DNA of 64,000 nt from Gordonia sp. KTR9 (GTDB lineage: Bacteria > Actinomycetota > Actinomycetes > Mycobacteriales > Mycobacteriaceae), in assembly GCF_000143885.2 (NCBI RefSeq), contig NC_018581.1, forward strand, positions 4,154,001 through 4,218,000, written 5' to 3'. The notes under the pieces were generated by a model, which was given only the letters and a program-made list of their open reading frames with translations, did not search any database and was not told the DNA's origin. A program made the translations under genes and the position numbers. Position 1 is the first letter of the stretch. Each line of letters begins with the position of its first letter. Of the stretch, positions 17,781-40,631 are shown piece after piece.

Positions 17781-19280
17781 GTGGACTTGTCGACCCGTGT
17801 TTCGCAGGCCGAGATCCCGCAGACGACGACGCGCGCCCCGGTGCCCGCGACCGCGGGAACGAGACGCACTTTCCATGAGCTGATCCGCGACGATCCCCTG
17901 AGCACGATCGTCACCGTGTCGATCGACGTGGTCTCCGCGTCGATCGCAGTGGCGATGGGGATCTGGTGGGTCAACAGCGGCGCCGGCGCGAGCCCGCCGC
18001 TGTGGACGCTCATCCTCTTCGTGCCGATCCTCGTCGTCATCTTCGCGTTGCGCGGGGTGTACCGGCGAGGACTCAACCGCCGGTTCCTCGACGAGGTCGG
18101 CGGGGTGATGACCGGGTGCACGATCGCCGCGATGATCCTGCTCTGCTCGCTGCTCCTCTCCTTCTCCGACGACCGGCCCGGCGCCGCGGTCACCAAGGTG
18201 TGGGTGTCGGCGCTGTTCTGGGTTCCGTTCGGCCGTCTCATCCGCGACACCATCCAGCGGAGTCTGCGCAAGAGCGGCCACCTGCTGTCCCCCACCTTGA
18301 TCATCGGCGACGGGCCGATCACCGCACAGGTCGTGGGCCGCATGGTGTCGGCACCCGAGCACGGCCTCCGGCCGGTGGGGATCCTGGCGGCCGGCGCGCC
18401 GCCCCGCGCCGATCGGGACGAGGGCCCGACCAACGAGATCGCGCAGCTCGGTGGAGTGGACGAACTCGACCTGGCGATCCGTGCCACGAAGGCCGAGGTC
18501 CTGGTGGTGGCCTTCGCGGTCACCAATGTCGAAAGACTCACCGCCGCTGTCCGTATCGCCCACCGGCACGGCGTCAAGGTGTGGATCGTGCCGCGGATGT
18601 TCGACGTCGTCGGACGACGCAGCCGGGTGGACCACATCGGCGGCCTGCCCTTGATGTCGGTCCCACACACCAACCCGCGCGGGTGGCAGTACCGGACCAA
18701 ACACATCGGCGACCGGGTGATCGGGGCCCTGATCCTGGCAGCGATCTCACCGCTGTTCCTCACCCTCATGCTGCTCGTCCGGTTGAGCTCGCCCGGGCCG
18801 ATCTTCTTCGCGCAACCGCGAGTGGGTCGCAACGCGCGGGTGTTCGACTGCCTGAAGTTCCGTTCGATGCGGCCCGAGGACCCCGACGCGGAGAAGTTCC
18901 GTCCCACCGAGGGCAGCGCTCCCGGCGGCGTCGAGGGGGTCGACCGGCGGACCAAGATCGGCAAGATCATGCGGTCGACGTCGATGGACGAACTGCCCCA
19001 GTTGCTCAACGTGATCCGCGGGGACATGAGTCTCGTGGGTCCACGACCCGAGCGTCCCGAGTACGTCTCGTTGTTCGAGGTCCAGATCCGGCGGTACGGC
19101 GAACGCCACCGGGTGAAAGCCGGGGTCACCGGATGGGCGCAGGTGCACGGCCTTCGCGGCCAGACCTCGATCGCCGACCGCGCCGAGTGGGACAACTACT
19201 ACATCGAGAACTGGTCGCTGTGGCTCGACATCAAGATCCTGCTCCTGACCGTGCTCGCGGTGCTGAAGAAGGCGGAGTGA
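17781..19280 (+). CDS. Polyprenyl-phosphate glycosylphosphotransferase (priming enzyme)
   Basis: The 499-residue protein belongs to the bacterial sugar-transferase family that loads the first sugar-phosphate onto undecaprenyl phosphate. The first half has four hydrophobic segments and a CoA-binding-like domain (LIIGDGPITAQVVGRMV). The second half is catalytic: a fifth membrane segment (VIGALILAAISPLFLTLMLLV), then SSPGPIFFAQPRVGR, FDCLKFRSM, STSMDELPQLLNVIRGDMSLVGPRPERPEYV and VKAGVTGWAQVHGLRGQTSI. GTG 17781 is used; TTG 17787 sits at a better distance from GGATGGAG. It probably starts synthesis of the polymer made by the genes upstream. Confidence 0.92.
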   Translation: MDLSTRVSQAEIPQTTTRAPVPATAGTRRTFHELIRDDPLSTIVTVSIDVVSASIAVAMGIWWVNSGAGASPPLWTLILFVPILVVIFALRGVYRRGLNRRFLDEVGGVMTGCTIAAMILLCSLLLSFSDDRPGAAVTKVWVSALFWVPFGRLIRDTIQRSLRKSGHLLSPTLIIGDGPITAQVVGRMVSAPEHGLRPVGILAAGAPPRADRDEGPTNEIAQLGGVDELDLAIRATKAEVLVVAFAVTNVERLTAAVRIAHRHGVKVWIVPRMFDVVGRRSRVDHIGGLPLMSVPHTNPRGWQYRTKHIGDRVIGALILAAISPLFLTLMLLVRLSSPGPIFFAQPRVGRNARVFDCLKFRSMRPEDPDAEKFRPTEGSAPGGVEGVDRRTKIGKIMRSTSMDELPQLLNVIRGDMSLVGPRPERPEYVSLFEVQIRRYGERHRVKAGVTGWAQVHGLRGQTSIADRAEWDNYYIENWSLWLDIKILLLTVLAVLKKAE

Positions 19281-19313
19281 GGCTGGGCCACACCCAGATC
19301 AGACGACGCGCAC

Positions 19314-19454
19314 TCAGGGCGAGGGACGCCGGGTGTCATATCCCGCGCGATAAGGCATGCGCCCCCGATCATCCCGGACGGTGACGATCAGGGTGCGGGT
19401 GACGACGGCGAGCAGGATGATCCCGCTGACGATGGCAAGGACCAGTGCGGTCAT
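19314..19454 (-). CDS. Small single-span membrane protein (46 residues)
   Basis: A 46-residue reading frame has ATG at 19454 preceded by GGAGGG at a spacing of six, so it is well placed for translation. The product is one hydrophobic helix (residues 3-25, LVLAIVSGIILLAVV then TRTLIVTV) followed by a short basic tail with RDDRGRMPYRAGYDTRRPSP. By the positive-inside rule the tail is cytoplasmic. It runs against the priming transferase, whose stop lies 34 bases away. I do not recognise a family. The strong ribosome-binding site and clean topology argue for a real gene. Confidence 0.6.
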   Translation of the reverse strand: MTALVLAIVSGIILLAVVTRTLIVTVRDDRGRMPYRAGYDTRRPSP

Positions 19455-19738
19455 GGCGACCCTCCTGACGCTCGAACACGGTGTGCCGGCGGTTCATTCG
19501 CCGATCACGTGATGGTGGAGGATGCCGGCGGGCATCCGTGGACTCGATTGCCCGCTCATGGTGTCGCGACGGCGCCTGCCGGCGCCACTGGTTTTTTCTC
19601 GGGGTGCATCTACTCGGACGACAGTCGGCGGGGCGACGGTGGCGACACGAACCACAAACGTCGGTCCGGACCGAGGCGGGCGTCCCAGCCTTGTGTCGAT
19701 CGACCAGCAGGCACCCCGACATGAGAAGAGTTGGCACA

Positions 19739-21160
19739 ATGGACACCGTGCTCACGCTGACCGCCGGAGAGAACCGTCCACTGCCCTCGCCGGCGGTGAC
19801 CGTCTCGGTGCGTTCGGCATCGCCGGTCAACACCTCGGCGATCCTGCTGACCGACGCCGGGCGGGTCCGCTCCGATGCCGACCTCATCTTCTACAACCAG
19901 CCCGCCGGACCCGGCGTCGGCTATCGCTCCGAGGGCTCCGCCGACATCGTCTCCATCGACACCGCTGCCCTGCCCCGTGAGATCGCGCGGGTGGTCGTGG
20001 CCGCGAGCCTCGACGGCACGGGACCCACCAGTTTCGCCACCGCCGGTGCGCTCACCGCTACGGTGACCGGCGGAGGCACCGACCTCACCTTCAGCCCCGC
20101 CGGCCTCACGAGCGAAGCGGCGGTCGTGTGTCTGGAGATCTATCGTCGCAACGACGTCTGGAAGGTACGAGCCGTCGGACAGGGTTACGACTCCGGTCTC
20201 GCCGGACTGGCGACAGCCTTCGGCATAACCGTCGACGACGAGCCCGCTCCACCACCTCCGCCCGGCCAACCCCCGCGCGTGACCGATCCGCAACCGTGGC
20301 CGCCTCCGACGGCAGCGCCTGCGACCGCGCCACCTTCGACGCCCGGACCGCAGGCGTCGCAATGGAATTCACCGTCCACACCGCCGCCTCCGGTCACCGC
20401 CCAACCACAGGGAGTCCCCATGCACAGCGATCTGTTCGCGCCGTCCCACGCCGAGGTCACCGGGCAGGGGATCCAGAAGCAGGGCAGCAAGATGTGTCGG
20501 GTCGGACTCTCCGGTGAGGTGATGGCCCGGACCGGCTCGATGGTGGCCTATCAGGGAAACCTGAAGTTCGAGGCGCTCGGCTCCGGCGGGCTCGGCCGGA
20601 TGATGCGTCAGGCGGTGACCGGTGAGGGCGTCCCGCTGATGAAGGTCACCGGGCAGGGCGACCTGTTCCTCGCCGACGCCGCGTCGGACGTGCACCTCAT
20701 CGACCTCGACGGGTCCGACGGCCTCACCATCAACGGCGCCAACGTGCTCGCGTTCGACTCGTCGCTCTCCTACGACATCGCCCGCGTGCAGGGGGCCGGG
20801 GCGATGAGCAACGCCGGCCTGTTCAACTGCGTGTTCACCGGTCGCGGCCGGATCGCCATCACCACCGACGGCACCCCGGTCGTCCTGAACGTCGACGCCG
20901 CGACCTACGCCGACCCGCAGGCCGCGGTCGCGTGGTCGTCGAGCCTGCGCACGTCGGTGAAGTCCAACGACTCGTTCAACCTGGGCACCCTCATGGGTCG
21001 GAGCACCGGCGAGCGGTTCACCCTCGAGTTCTCCGGGCGCGGTTTCGTCGTCGTCCAGCCGTCCGAACTGCCGCCCGGCGGATTCGTCGGCGGCACCGGT
21101 GGCGGAGGCTCTGCGGGGTCCGGCGCCGGCGGCATGCTGGGCGGCATCCTCGGCCGCTGA
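19739..21160 (+). CDS. TerD-AIM24 fusion protein
   Basis: From ATG 19739 (MDTVLTLTAGENRPLP) the product is 473 residues in three parts. Residues 1-165 match the TerD/stress-protein fold: SDADLIFYNQP, VVVAASLDGTG, VVCLEIYRRNDVWKVRAVGQGYDSGLAGL. Residues 170-225 are a Pro/Ala/Thr linker. Residues 225-455 resemble the AIM24/TIGR00266 beta-helix family: HAEVTGQGIQKQGSKMCRVGL, GRMMRQAVTGEGVPLMKVTGQGDLFLAD, INGANVLAFDSSLSYDI, FVVVQPSELPP. The end is Gly-rich. TerD domains bind calcium in studied cases; the function of this fusion is unknown. I saw no ter chemical-resistance genes beside it. Confidence 0.8.
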   Translation: MDTVLTLTAGENRPLPSPAVTVSVRSASPVNTSAILLTDAGRVRSDADLIFYNQPAGPGVGYRSEGSADIVSIDTAALPREIARVVVAASLDGTGPTSFATAGALTATVTGGGTDLTFSPAGLTSEAAVVCLEIYRRNDVWKVRAVGQGYDSGLAGLATAFGITVDDEPAPPPPPGQPPRVTDPQPWPPPTAAPATAPPSTPGPQASQWNSPSTPPPPVTAQPQGVPMHSDLFAPSHAEVTGQGIQKQGSKMCRVGLSGEVMARTGSMVAYQGNLKFEALGSGGLGRMMRQAVTGEGVPLMKVTGQGDLFLADAASDVHLIDLDGSDGLTINGANVLAFDSSLSYDIARVQGAGAMSNAGLFNCVFTGRGRIAITTDGTPVVLNVDAATYADPQAAVAWSSSLRTSVKSNDSFNLGTLMGRSTGERFTLEFSGRGFVVVQPSELPPGGFVGGTGGGGSAGSGAGGMLGGILGR

Positions 21161-21170
21161 CCGACCAGGA

Positions 21171-21215
21171 TTTCGTAGCGAAAATCGGTGCTATACACCA
21201 TCTTTCGCTACCGAA
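21171..21215. promoter_or_regulatory. Paired inverted sites around a -10 element, SRPBCC promoter
   Basis: TTTCGTAGCGAAA (21171-21183), itself a near-perfect palindrome, and TTTCGCTACCGAA (21203-21215) are inverted copies of one another with few differences. They flank TATACA at 21192-21197, a plausible -10 for the next gene. Such a layout suggests a dimeric repressor acting at both sites. I do not recognise the regulator. Confidence 0.5.
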
Positions 21216-21241
21216 TCCGACGGGAGGGTAACGTCGACACC

Positions 21242-21694
21242 ATGCCCGAAGCCAGTGCGACCGTCCTCGTCCGACAGCCCCTCGCCACCGTGTGGGAGTA
21301 CTGCCTGATCCCCGAACACGTCGCGGCGCTGACGCCCGGCGTGATCGGCGTCGAGACCGTCACCGACGGGCCGGTCACGGTCGGGACCGTCTGGCGCGGC
21401 CAGATGAAGGGGCTCGGCCGCGCCGTCGACTGGACCGGCGAGTTCACGCGGGTGGATGCGCACACGGCCACCGAGTTCTCCTCCACGGAGTCACCGCTCG
21501 AGTTCGCCATCTCTGCCACGTTCGCGGAGGTCCGCCGCGGCGTCGAACTGACCTACCGCATCCGCAACGCAGGCGTCGGCGGGGCTGTCGGGAAGCTCGC
21601 CGACGCGCTGGCGATCCGCGCGTATCAGCGGTCGCTCTCCGCGAACGCGAAGAAGCTTCCGCGCCTCGTCGACGAATGGGCCGCGACCCGCTGA
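21242..21694 (+). CDS. SRPBCC/polyketide-cyclase-like protein
   Basis: The start chosen is ATG 21242 (MPEASATVLVRQPLATVWEYC), giving 150 residues, the usual length for a single START-like domain. Typical features are the early ATVLVRQPLATVWEYCLIPEHVAALTPGV, the central FTRVDAHTATEFSST and a long C-terminal helix LADALAIRAYQRSLSANAKKL. These proteins bind hydrophobic ligands in a helix-grip pocket. It has its own candidate promoter with inverted sites and a terminator directly after the stop, so it is a single-gene unit wedged against the rpsZ end of the ribosomal operon. Confidence 0.8.
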   Translation: MPEASATVLVRQPLATVWEYCLIPEHVAALTPGVIGVETVTDGPVTVGTVWRGQMKGLGRAVDWTGEFTRVDAHTATEFSSTESPLEFAISATFAEVRRGVELTYRIRNAGVGGAVGKLADALAIRAYQRSLSANAKKLPRLVDEWAATR

Positions 21695-21738
21695 CAGCAA
21701 CAGCCCCACTTCGCGTGAGCGAGGTGGGGCTGTTGCTG
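21695..21738. terminator. Bidirectional terminator between SRPBCC gene and rpsZ
   Basis: CAGCAACAGCCCCACTTCGC pairs with the downstream complement over 20 positions with one mismatch, leaving a GTGA loop. It starts immediately after the SRPBCC stop and lies about 60 bases beyond the rpsZ stop on the other strand. It can end both convergent transcripts, so transcription of rplN-rplX-rplE-rpsZ is not expected to reach rpsH. Confidence 0.8.
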
Positions 21739-21799
21739 AATCGGCAGCTGGAATGCGCGCTATGAGCGCATTGATGCTACGAAATCCGAGGGGTGAAAG

Positions 21800-21985
21800 T
21801 CACCAGCTGGACTTCTGCACACCCGGCAGCTCGCCGGCGTGTGCCATTTCGCGCAGGCAGATACGGCACAAGCCGAACTTGCGGAACACCGAGTGCGGAC
21901 GACCGCACTTGTTGCACCGGGTGTAGCCCCGCACGGCGAACTTGGGCTTCTTGTTGGCCTTGTTGACCAGAGCCTTCTTTGCCAT
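21800..21985 (-). CDS. rpsZ: 30S ribosomal protein S14, zinc-binding type (uS14)
   Basis: This is the short C+ form of S14, 61 residues from [13 protein letters not shown]. It has two CxxC pairs (CNKC and CRIC) forming a zinc ribbon in the 16S-binding protein. The frame stays open upstream, but that part overlaps rplE and is not coding. The start lies one base beyond the rplE stop. In intact spc operons it is followed by rpsH; here a terminator and the polysaccharide region follow instead. Confidence 0.97.
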   Translation of the reverse strand: MAKKALVNKANKKPKFAVRGYTRCNKCGRPHSVFRKFGLCRICLREMAHAGELPGVQKSSW

Positions 21986-21986
21986 G

Positions 21987-22565
21987 TCAGTTGTCCTTAA
22001 CGTTGTTGTCCTTGAACGGGAAGCCCAGGGCACGCAGCAGCGCGCGGCCTTCCTCGTCCGTGGTGGCCGACGTCACGACGGTGATGTCCATACCGCGGGG
22101 CCGGTCGATGTTGTCGATGTTGATCTCGTGGAACATCGACTGCTCGTTTAGGCCGAACGTGTAGTTGCCGTTGCCGTCGAACTGACGGTCCGACAGGCCG
22201 CGGAAGTCGCGGATACGCGGGAGCGCGATGGACACGAGGCGGTCCAGGAACTCCCACATACGGTCGCCGCGCAGCGTGGCGCGGGCACCGATCGGCATGC
22301 CCTCACGCAGCTTGAACTGTGCGATGGACTTGCGTGCCCGGCGGATCTCCGGACGCTGACCGGTGATCTTGGCCAGATCCTCGACGGCGCCGTTGATCAG
22401 CTTCGCGTCACGGGCGGCGTCGCCGACGCCCATGTTCACGACGACCTTCACGACGCCCGGGATCAGCATCACGTTGGGGTAGTCGAACTCTTTGTTCAGC
22501 GTGTCCTTGATCTCCTCGCGGTAGCGAGTCTTCAGGCGCGGCTGGATCTTCTCAGAAGTGGTCAT
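21987..22565 (-). CDS. rplE: 50S ribosomal protein L5 (uL5)
   Basis: L5 binds 5S rRNA and contacts the P-site tRNA. The 192-residue product has the family pattern [76 protein letters not shown] and the C-terminal [18 protein letters not shown]. It begins one base after the rplX stop. It is complete and normal for an actinobacterium. Confidence 0.98.
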   Translation of the reverse strand: MTTSEKIQPRLKTRYREEIKDTLNKEFDYPNVMLIPGVVKVVVNMGVGDAARDAKLINGAVEDLAKITGQRPEIRRARKSIAQFKLREGMPIGARATLRGDRMWEFLDRLVSIALPRIRDFRGLSDRQFDGNGNYTFGLNEQSMFHEINIDNIDRPRGMDITVVTSATTDEEGRALLRALGFPFKDNNVKDN

Positions 22566-22566
22566 G

Positions 22567-22884
22567 TCAGATGTCCTTCCCGCTCTTGCGCGAGATCCGG
22601 ACCTTCTTGCCCGTTTCTTCGTCGACGCGGTAGCCGACGCGGGTCGGGTTGCCGTCGGAATCCACGACCATCACGTTCGAGACGTGGATCGAGGCTTCCT
22701 GGGTCACGATGCCGCCGGAGGAGGCACCGCGCTCGTTGGCCGACGCGGCGGTGTGCTTCTTGATTCGGTTGACGCCCTCGACGAGAACTCGCTGCGTCTT
22801 CGGGAAGGCCTGGATGACCTTGCCCTTGGCGCCCTTGTCCTTGCCCGAGATGACGATCACGGTGTCACCCTTGTGAACCTTCAT
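22567..22884 (-). CDS. rplX: 50S ribosomal protein L24 (uL24)
   Basis: L24 is an early assembly protein of the large subunit. The 105-residue product has an N-terminal KOW motif ([28 protein letters not shown]) followed by [14 protein letters not shown] and the C-terminal [22 protein letters not shown]. It starts one base beyond the rplN stop and is followed one base later by rplE. Confidence 0.98.
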   Translation of the reverse strand: MKVHKGDTVIVISGKDKGAKGKVIQAFPKTQRVLVEGVNRIKKHTAASANERGASSGGIVTQEASIHVSNVMVVDSDGNPTRVGYRVDEETGKKVRISRKSGKDI

Positions 22885-22885
22885 G

Positions 22886-23254
22886 TCAGATCACCTCCGG
22901 TGCCAGCGACACGATCTTCATGAACTTCTTCTCGCGCAGCTCGCGGCCGACCGGGCCGAAGATGCGGGTACCGCGGGGGTCGCTCTCACCCTTGAGGATG
23001 ACGGCGGCGTTCTCGTCGAAGCGGATGTAACTTCCGTCCGCACGACGGCGCTCCTTGGTGGTGCGCACGATGACGGCCTTGACGACCTCACCCTTTTTGA
23101 CGTTGCCGCCCGGGATGGCGTCCTTGACAGTGGCGACGATGACGTCGCCAATGCCGGCGTAGCGCCGCGAGGAACCGCCGAGCACGCGGATGCACAAGAT
23201 CTCCTTGGCACCGGTGTTGTCGGCGACTCGCAGGCGGGATTCCTGCTGAATCAC
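22886..23254 (-). CDS. rplN: 50S ribosomal protein L14 (uL14)
   Basis: L14 forms part of an intersubunit bridge. The 122-residue protein matches the family throughout: [64 protein letters not shown] and [26 protein letters not shown] in outline. The start is GTG with AAGGAG upstream. It is the first gene of the proximal half-operon, after a leader of about 175 bases. Confidence 0.98.
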   Translation of the reverse strand: MIQQESRLRVADNTGAKEILCIRVLGGSSRRYAGIGDVIVATVKDAIPGGNVKKGEVVKAVIVRTTKERRRADGSYIRFDENAAVILKGESDPRGTRIFGPVGRELREKKFMKIVSLAPEVI

Positions 23255-23852
23255 TCGTTAGTCTCCTTGACCTGGCTTCTTATGTACGGCGGATTTCCGA
23301 CCCGACGCACACGGTCTGTTGCCATCGAACACACGCCTGCCTGGGGTTTTGGCCAGACTGTGACACCTGGACCGTCCGCCCCAGTGGGTTCGTGAGCCGA
23401 TTCGCGACACATCGGTGCCGCAGGCAACCCCACAAGTGTAGGGGAATGCCCAGGTCCGGGCCAAATCGATGCCCCTGCCATCGGCCCCGGGTTTCGGATG
23501 GCGCCGGGCCGGGAAAGTTTTTTCGGTCACTGACCAATCTGCGGTGCACCGCCACGCGAAGCACCCATGAGACGAGATCGACCAAAGATACAAGCCCGCC
23601 CGGCGCAACCAGCGCGCGCCGGGAGGGAGCGAAACACGGGGGGCGTGTCAGCACCGGGGGTATCTCGGCTGCCGATCGTGAGCCGAACGATCACCAGGCT
23701 CCCCGGCTCCGCAGTTCAGTCCGACAACCGCGGGCCTGACGGCGAGTTCACGACTCCGGGCCACCCGCCCCGAGTTCGTGGACCGGAGTTCGAAACCCAC
23801 TCACATCCGGGTTCGACGCTGCCGTGCGGGCGCACTCACAGGGGAGGCACGC
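23255..23852. other. Intergenic region between rplN and NRPS 1
   Basis: This 598-base gap lies between divergent genes. The left third is the rplN leader and promoter. The rest must hold the NRPS promoter, but I could not identify convincing -35/-10 elements. GGGGAGG at 23841-23847 is the ribosome-binding site that fixes the NRPS start. Reading frames in the gap have no recognisable protein features. Confidence 0.6.
23435..23464 (-). promoter_or_regulatory. Promoter of the rplN half-operon
   Basis: On the minus strand TTGGCC (23464-23459), inside CGATTTGG, is separated by 18 bases from the -10 TACACT (23440-23435). GGTTGCCTG follows five bases later. The block from TTCCC through TACACT to GGTTGCCTG is shared with the rpsH promoter at the same internal spacing downstream of the -10. 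Confidence 0.65.
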
Positions 23853-37666
<13,814 letters not shown>

Positions 37667-37670
<4 letters not shown>

Positions 37671-37901
37671 CGAACCCGTTCGACGACACCGAGGGGACCT
37701 TTCGCGTCCTCGTCAATCACGAGAACCAGCATTCCCTGTGGCCGGACTTCGCCCCCGTTCCCGACGGCTGGCGCGTCGTGTTCGGTCCGTCGGGTCACGA
37801 CGAGTGCCTGGAGTACGTCGAGGAGAACTGGCGAGACATGAGGCCCGCCAGTCTGATCCGGTCGATGGAACGTTCACAGAACACTGAAAGGGAGGTCACA
37901 C

Positions 37902-37924
<23 letters not shown>
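37667..37924 (+). CDS. MbtH-like protein (partner of NRPS 1)
   Basis: MbtH-like proteins bind adenylation domains and make many of them soluble and active. From ATG 37667, which overlaps the NRPS stop as ATGA, the product is 85 residues. It carries the family signature: [24 protein letters not shown], then CLEYVEENWRDMRPASL, with the conserved tryptophans. The C-terminal tail of about 15 residues is longer than usual. The tight coupling marks it as the dedicated partner of the upstream NRPS. Confidence 0.95.
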
Positions 37925-39141
<1,217 letters not shown>

Positions 39142-39152
<11 letters not shown>

Positions 39153-39924
39153 CACCGCAGTACTGGTCGAGCGGAACCTGCTCACCGTCAAGCGAATTCC
39201 CACACTGCTCATCAGTGCCACCATCCAGCCGCTGATGTTCGTGTTCCTGTTCGCCTACGTCTTCGGCGCGACCTTCGGCGGGGGCTCCTACCGCGAATTC
39301 CTGATGGCCGGCATCTTCACCCAGACCGTGGTGTTCAACGCGGCCTTCACCACCGTCGGTCTGGCGAACGACACCTCCGACGGCATCGTCGACCGGCTGC
39401 GGTCGCTGCCGATGTCCCGGCTGGGCGTCATCAGCGGTCGGGTCACCTCCGACATGCTCCTGGGCGTGGTCGGTCTCGCGGTGATGGTCGCCTGCGGCCT
39501 GGCGATCGGATGGCGCGTGTACGGCAGCGCGGGCGACGCCGCCCTCGCCTTCGGCATCATCGGCCTGTTCGCGCTCGCCATGGCGTGGGTGGGTGCGGTG
39601 ACCGGGCTCGCGGCGCCGAATGTCGAAGCCGCGCAGAGCATCGGCTTCCTGTGGATGTTCCCCGTCACCTTCCTGTCGAGCGCCTTCATCTCCGCCCAGA
39701 GCCTGCCCGGGCCGTTGCGTGCGATCGCCGAGTGGAATCCGGTGACCGCAGTGGCGACCGCCTCCCGGCAGCTCTTCGGCAACGAGGCGCCCCCGACCTT
39801 CCCCGAGGCCACCGGATGGGTCGCCGACCACGCGGTCGGCTACTCGGTGGGTTCGGCCCTGGTCATACTGGCGGTGTGCATACCTGCCTCGCTCATCCTG
39901 TACCGCCGCTCCGCGAATCGATGA
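39142..39924 (+). CDS. DrrB-type ABC transporter permease
   Basis: The start is ATG 39142 (MLTDTAVLVERNLLTVKRIP), overlapping the ATPase by 11 bases, giving 260 residues. It has six predicted membrane helices and the ABC-2 pattern: PTLLISATIQPLMFVFLFAYVFG, FTTVGLANDTSDGIVDRLRSLPMSR, GFLWMFPVTFLSSAFISAQSLP and AEWNPVTAVATASRQLFG. The last two are typical of DrrB proteins. It forms a half-transporter pair with the upstream ATPase and closes the NRPS 1 operon. Confidence 0.92.
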
Positions 39925-40015
39925 CCTCCGAGTCAGCGCTGTGCGAATTCACGATCGGCATACCCGCGATCAACGATCGGCCGAGAAATCCCCATGTGTT
40001 CGTTACCGTGGACCA

Positions 40016-40624
40016 GTGACACCGGACGATGGCAGCGCGGCCGCCCACGCGCACCACGGACGCGGGGGCGAGGCAGGGATGTTGCGGGAACTGCTGGCCG
40101 CGGCCGCGGCGGGCGATCGAACCGCGTTCTCCACTCTGTACGACCTCACGAGTTCGCGCATCTACGGTCTCGCGTTCCGGGTCGTGCGCGACCGCCAGTA
40201 CGCCGAGGAGATCGTCCAGGAGGCGTACCTGCAGTACTGGCAGAAGGCTGCCGAGTACCAGCCCGGGCGCGGGTCGGTCATCACCTGGATGATGACCATC
40301 GCCCACCGGCGGGCCGTCGATCGTGTGCGCTCCGAGGAGCTGCAACAACAGCGGATGTCGCAGTACGGCGCGGTGTCGGTGGAGACACCGCGGAACATTC
40401 CGCTCGAGGTCGTTGTGCAGACCGACGAGGCGCGTACGCTACGAACATGTCTCGGTACGCTCACGGAACTGCAACGGAGCTGCATCGAGATGTCGTACTT
40501 CGGAGGCCTGACCTATCCCGAGGTCGCCCGGCACACCGACACCCCCTTACCCACCATCAAGTCTCGGATTCGAGATGGCCTGCGTCGGTTGAGAAATTGC
40601 CTGAGGACGCACGAGGACGCCTGA
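40016..40624 (+). CDS. sigK: ECF sigma factor, SigK type
   Basis: From GTG 40016 the product is 202 residues; ATG 40079 would give a form close to the 187 residues of M. tuberculosis SigK. Region 2 is AAFSTLYDLTSSRIYGLAFRVVRDRQYAEEIVQEAYLQYW in outline, with the family motif MTIAHRRAVDRVRS. Region 4 is LTELQRSCIEMSYFGGLTYPEVARHTDTPLPTIKSRIRDGLRRLR. Both match mycobacterial SigK closely. It would direct RNA polymerase to a small envelope regulon when released from its anti-sigma factor, which is encoded seven bases downstream. I found no clear SigK-type promoter nearby. Confidence 0.88.
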   Translation: MTPDDGSAAAHAHHGRGGEAGMLRELLAAAAAGDRTAFSTLYDLTSSRIYGLAFRVVRDRQYAEEIVQEAYLQYWQKAAEYQPGRGSVITWMMTIAHRRAVDRVRSEELQQQRMSQYGAVSVETPRNIPLEVVVQTDEARTLRTCLGTLTELQRSCIEMSYFGGLTYPEVARHTDTPLPTIKSRIRDGLRRLRNCLRTHEDA

Positions 40625-40631
40625 ACCCACA

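Noticed and set aside
2873..21800. Polysaccharide region as a recently acquired mobile island
   Set aside because: No integrase, transposase, tRNA end or obvious composition change; base and codon use look like the flanking genes. The insertion seems old.
39925..40015. SigK autoregulatory promoter
   Set aside because: I looked for CCATCC with CCGAAT-like spacing upstream of sigK and of the mycolyltransferase gene and found no convincing match.
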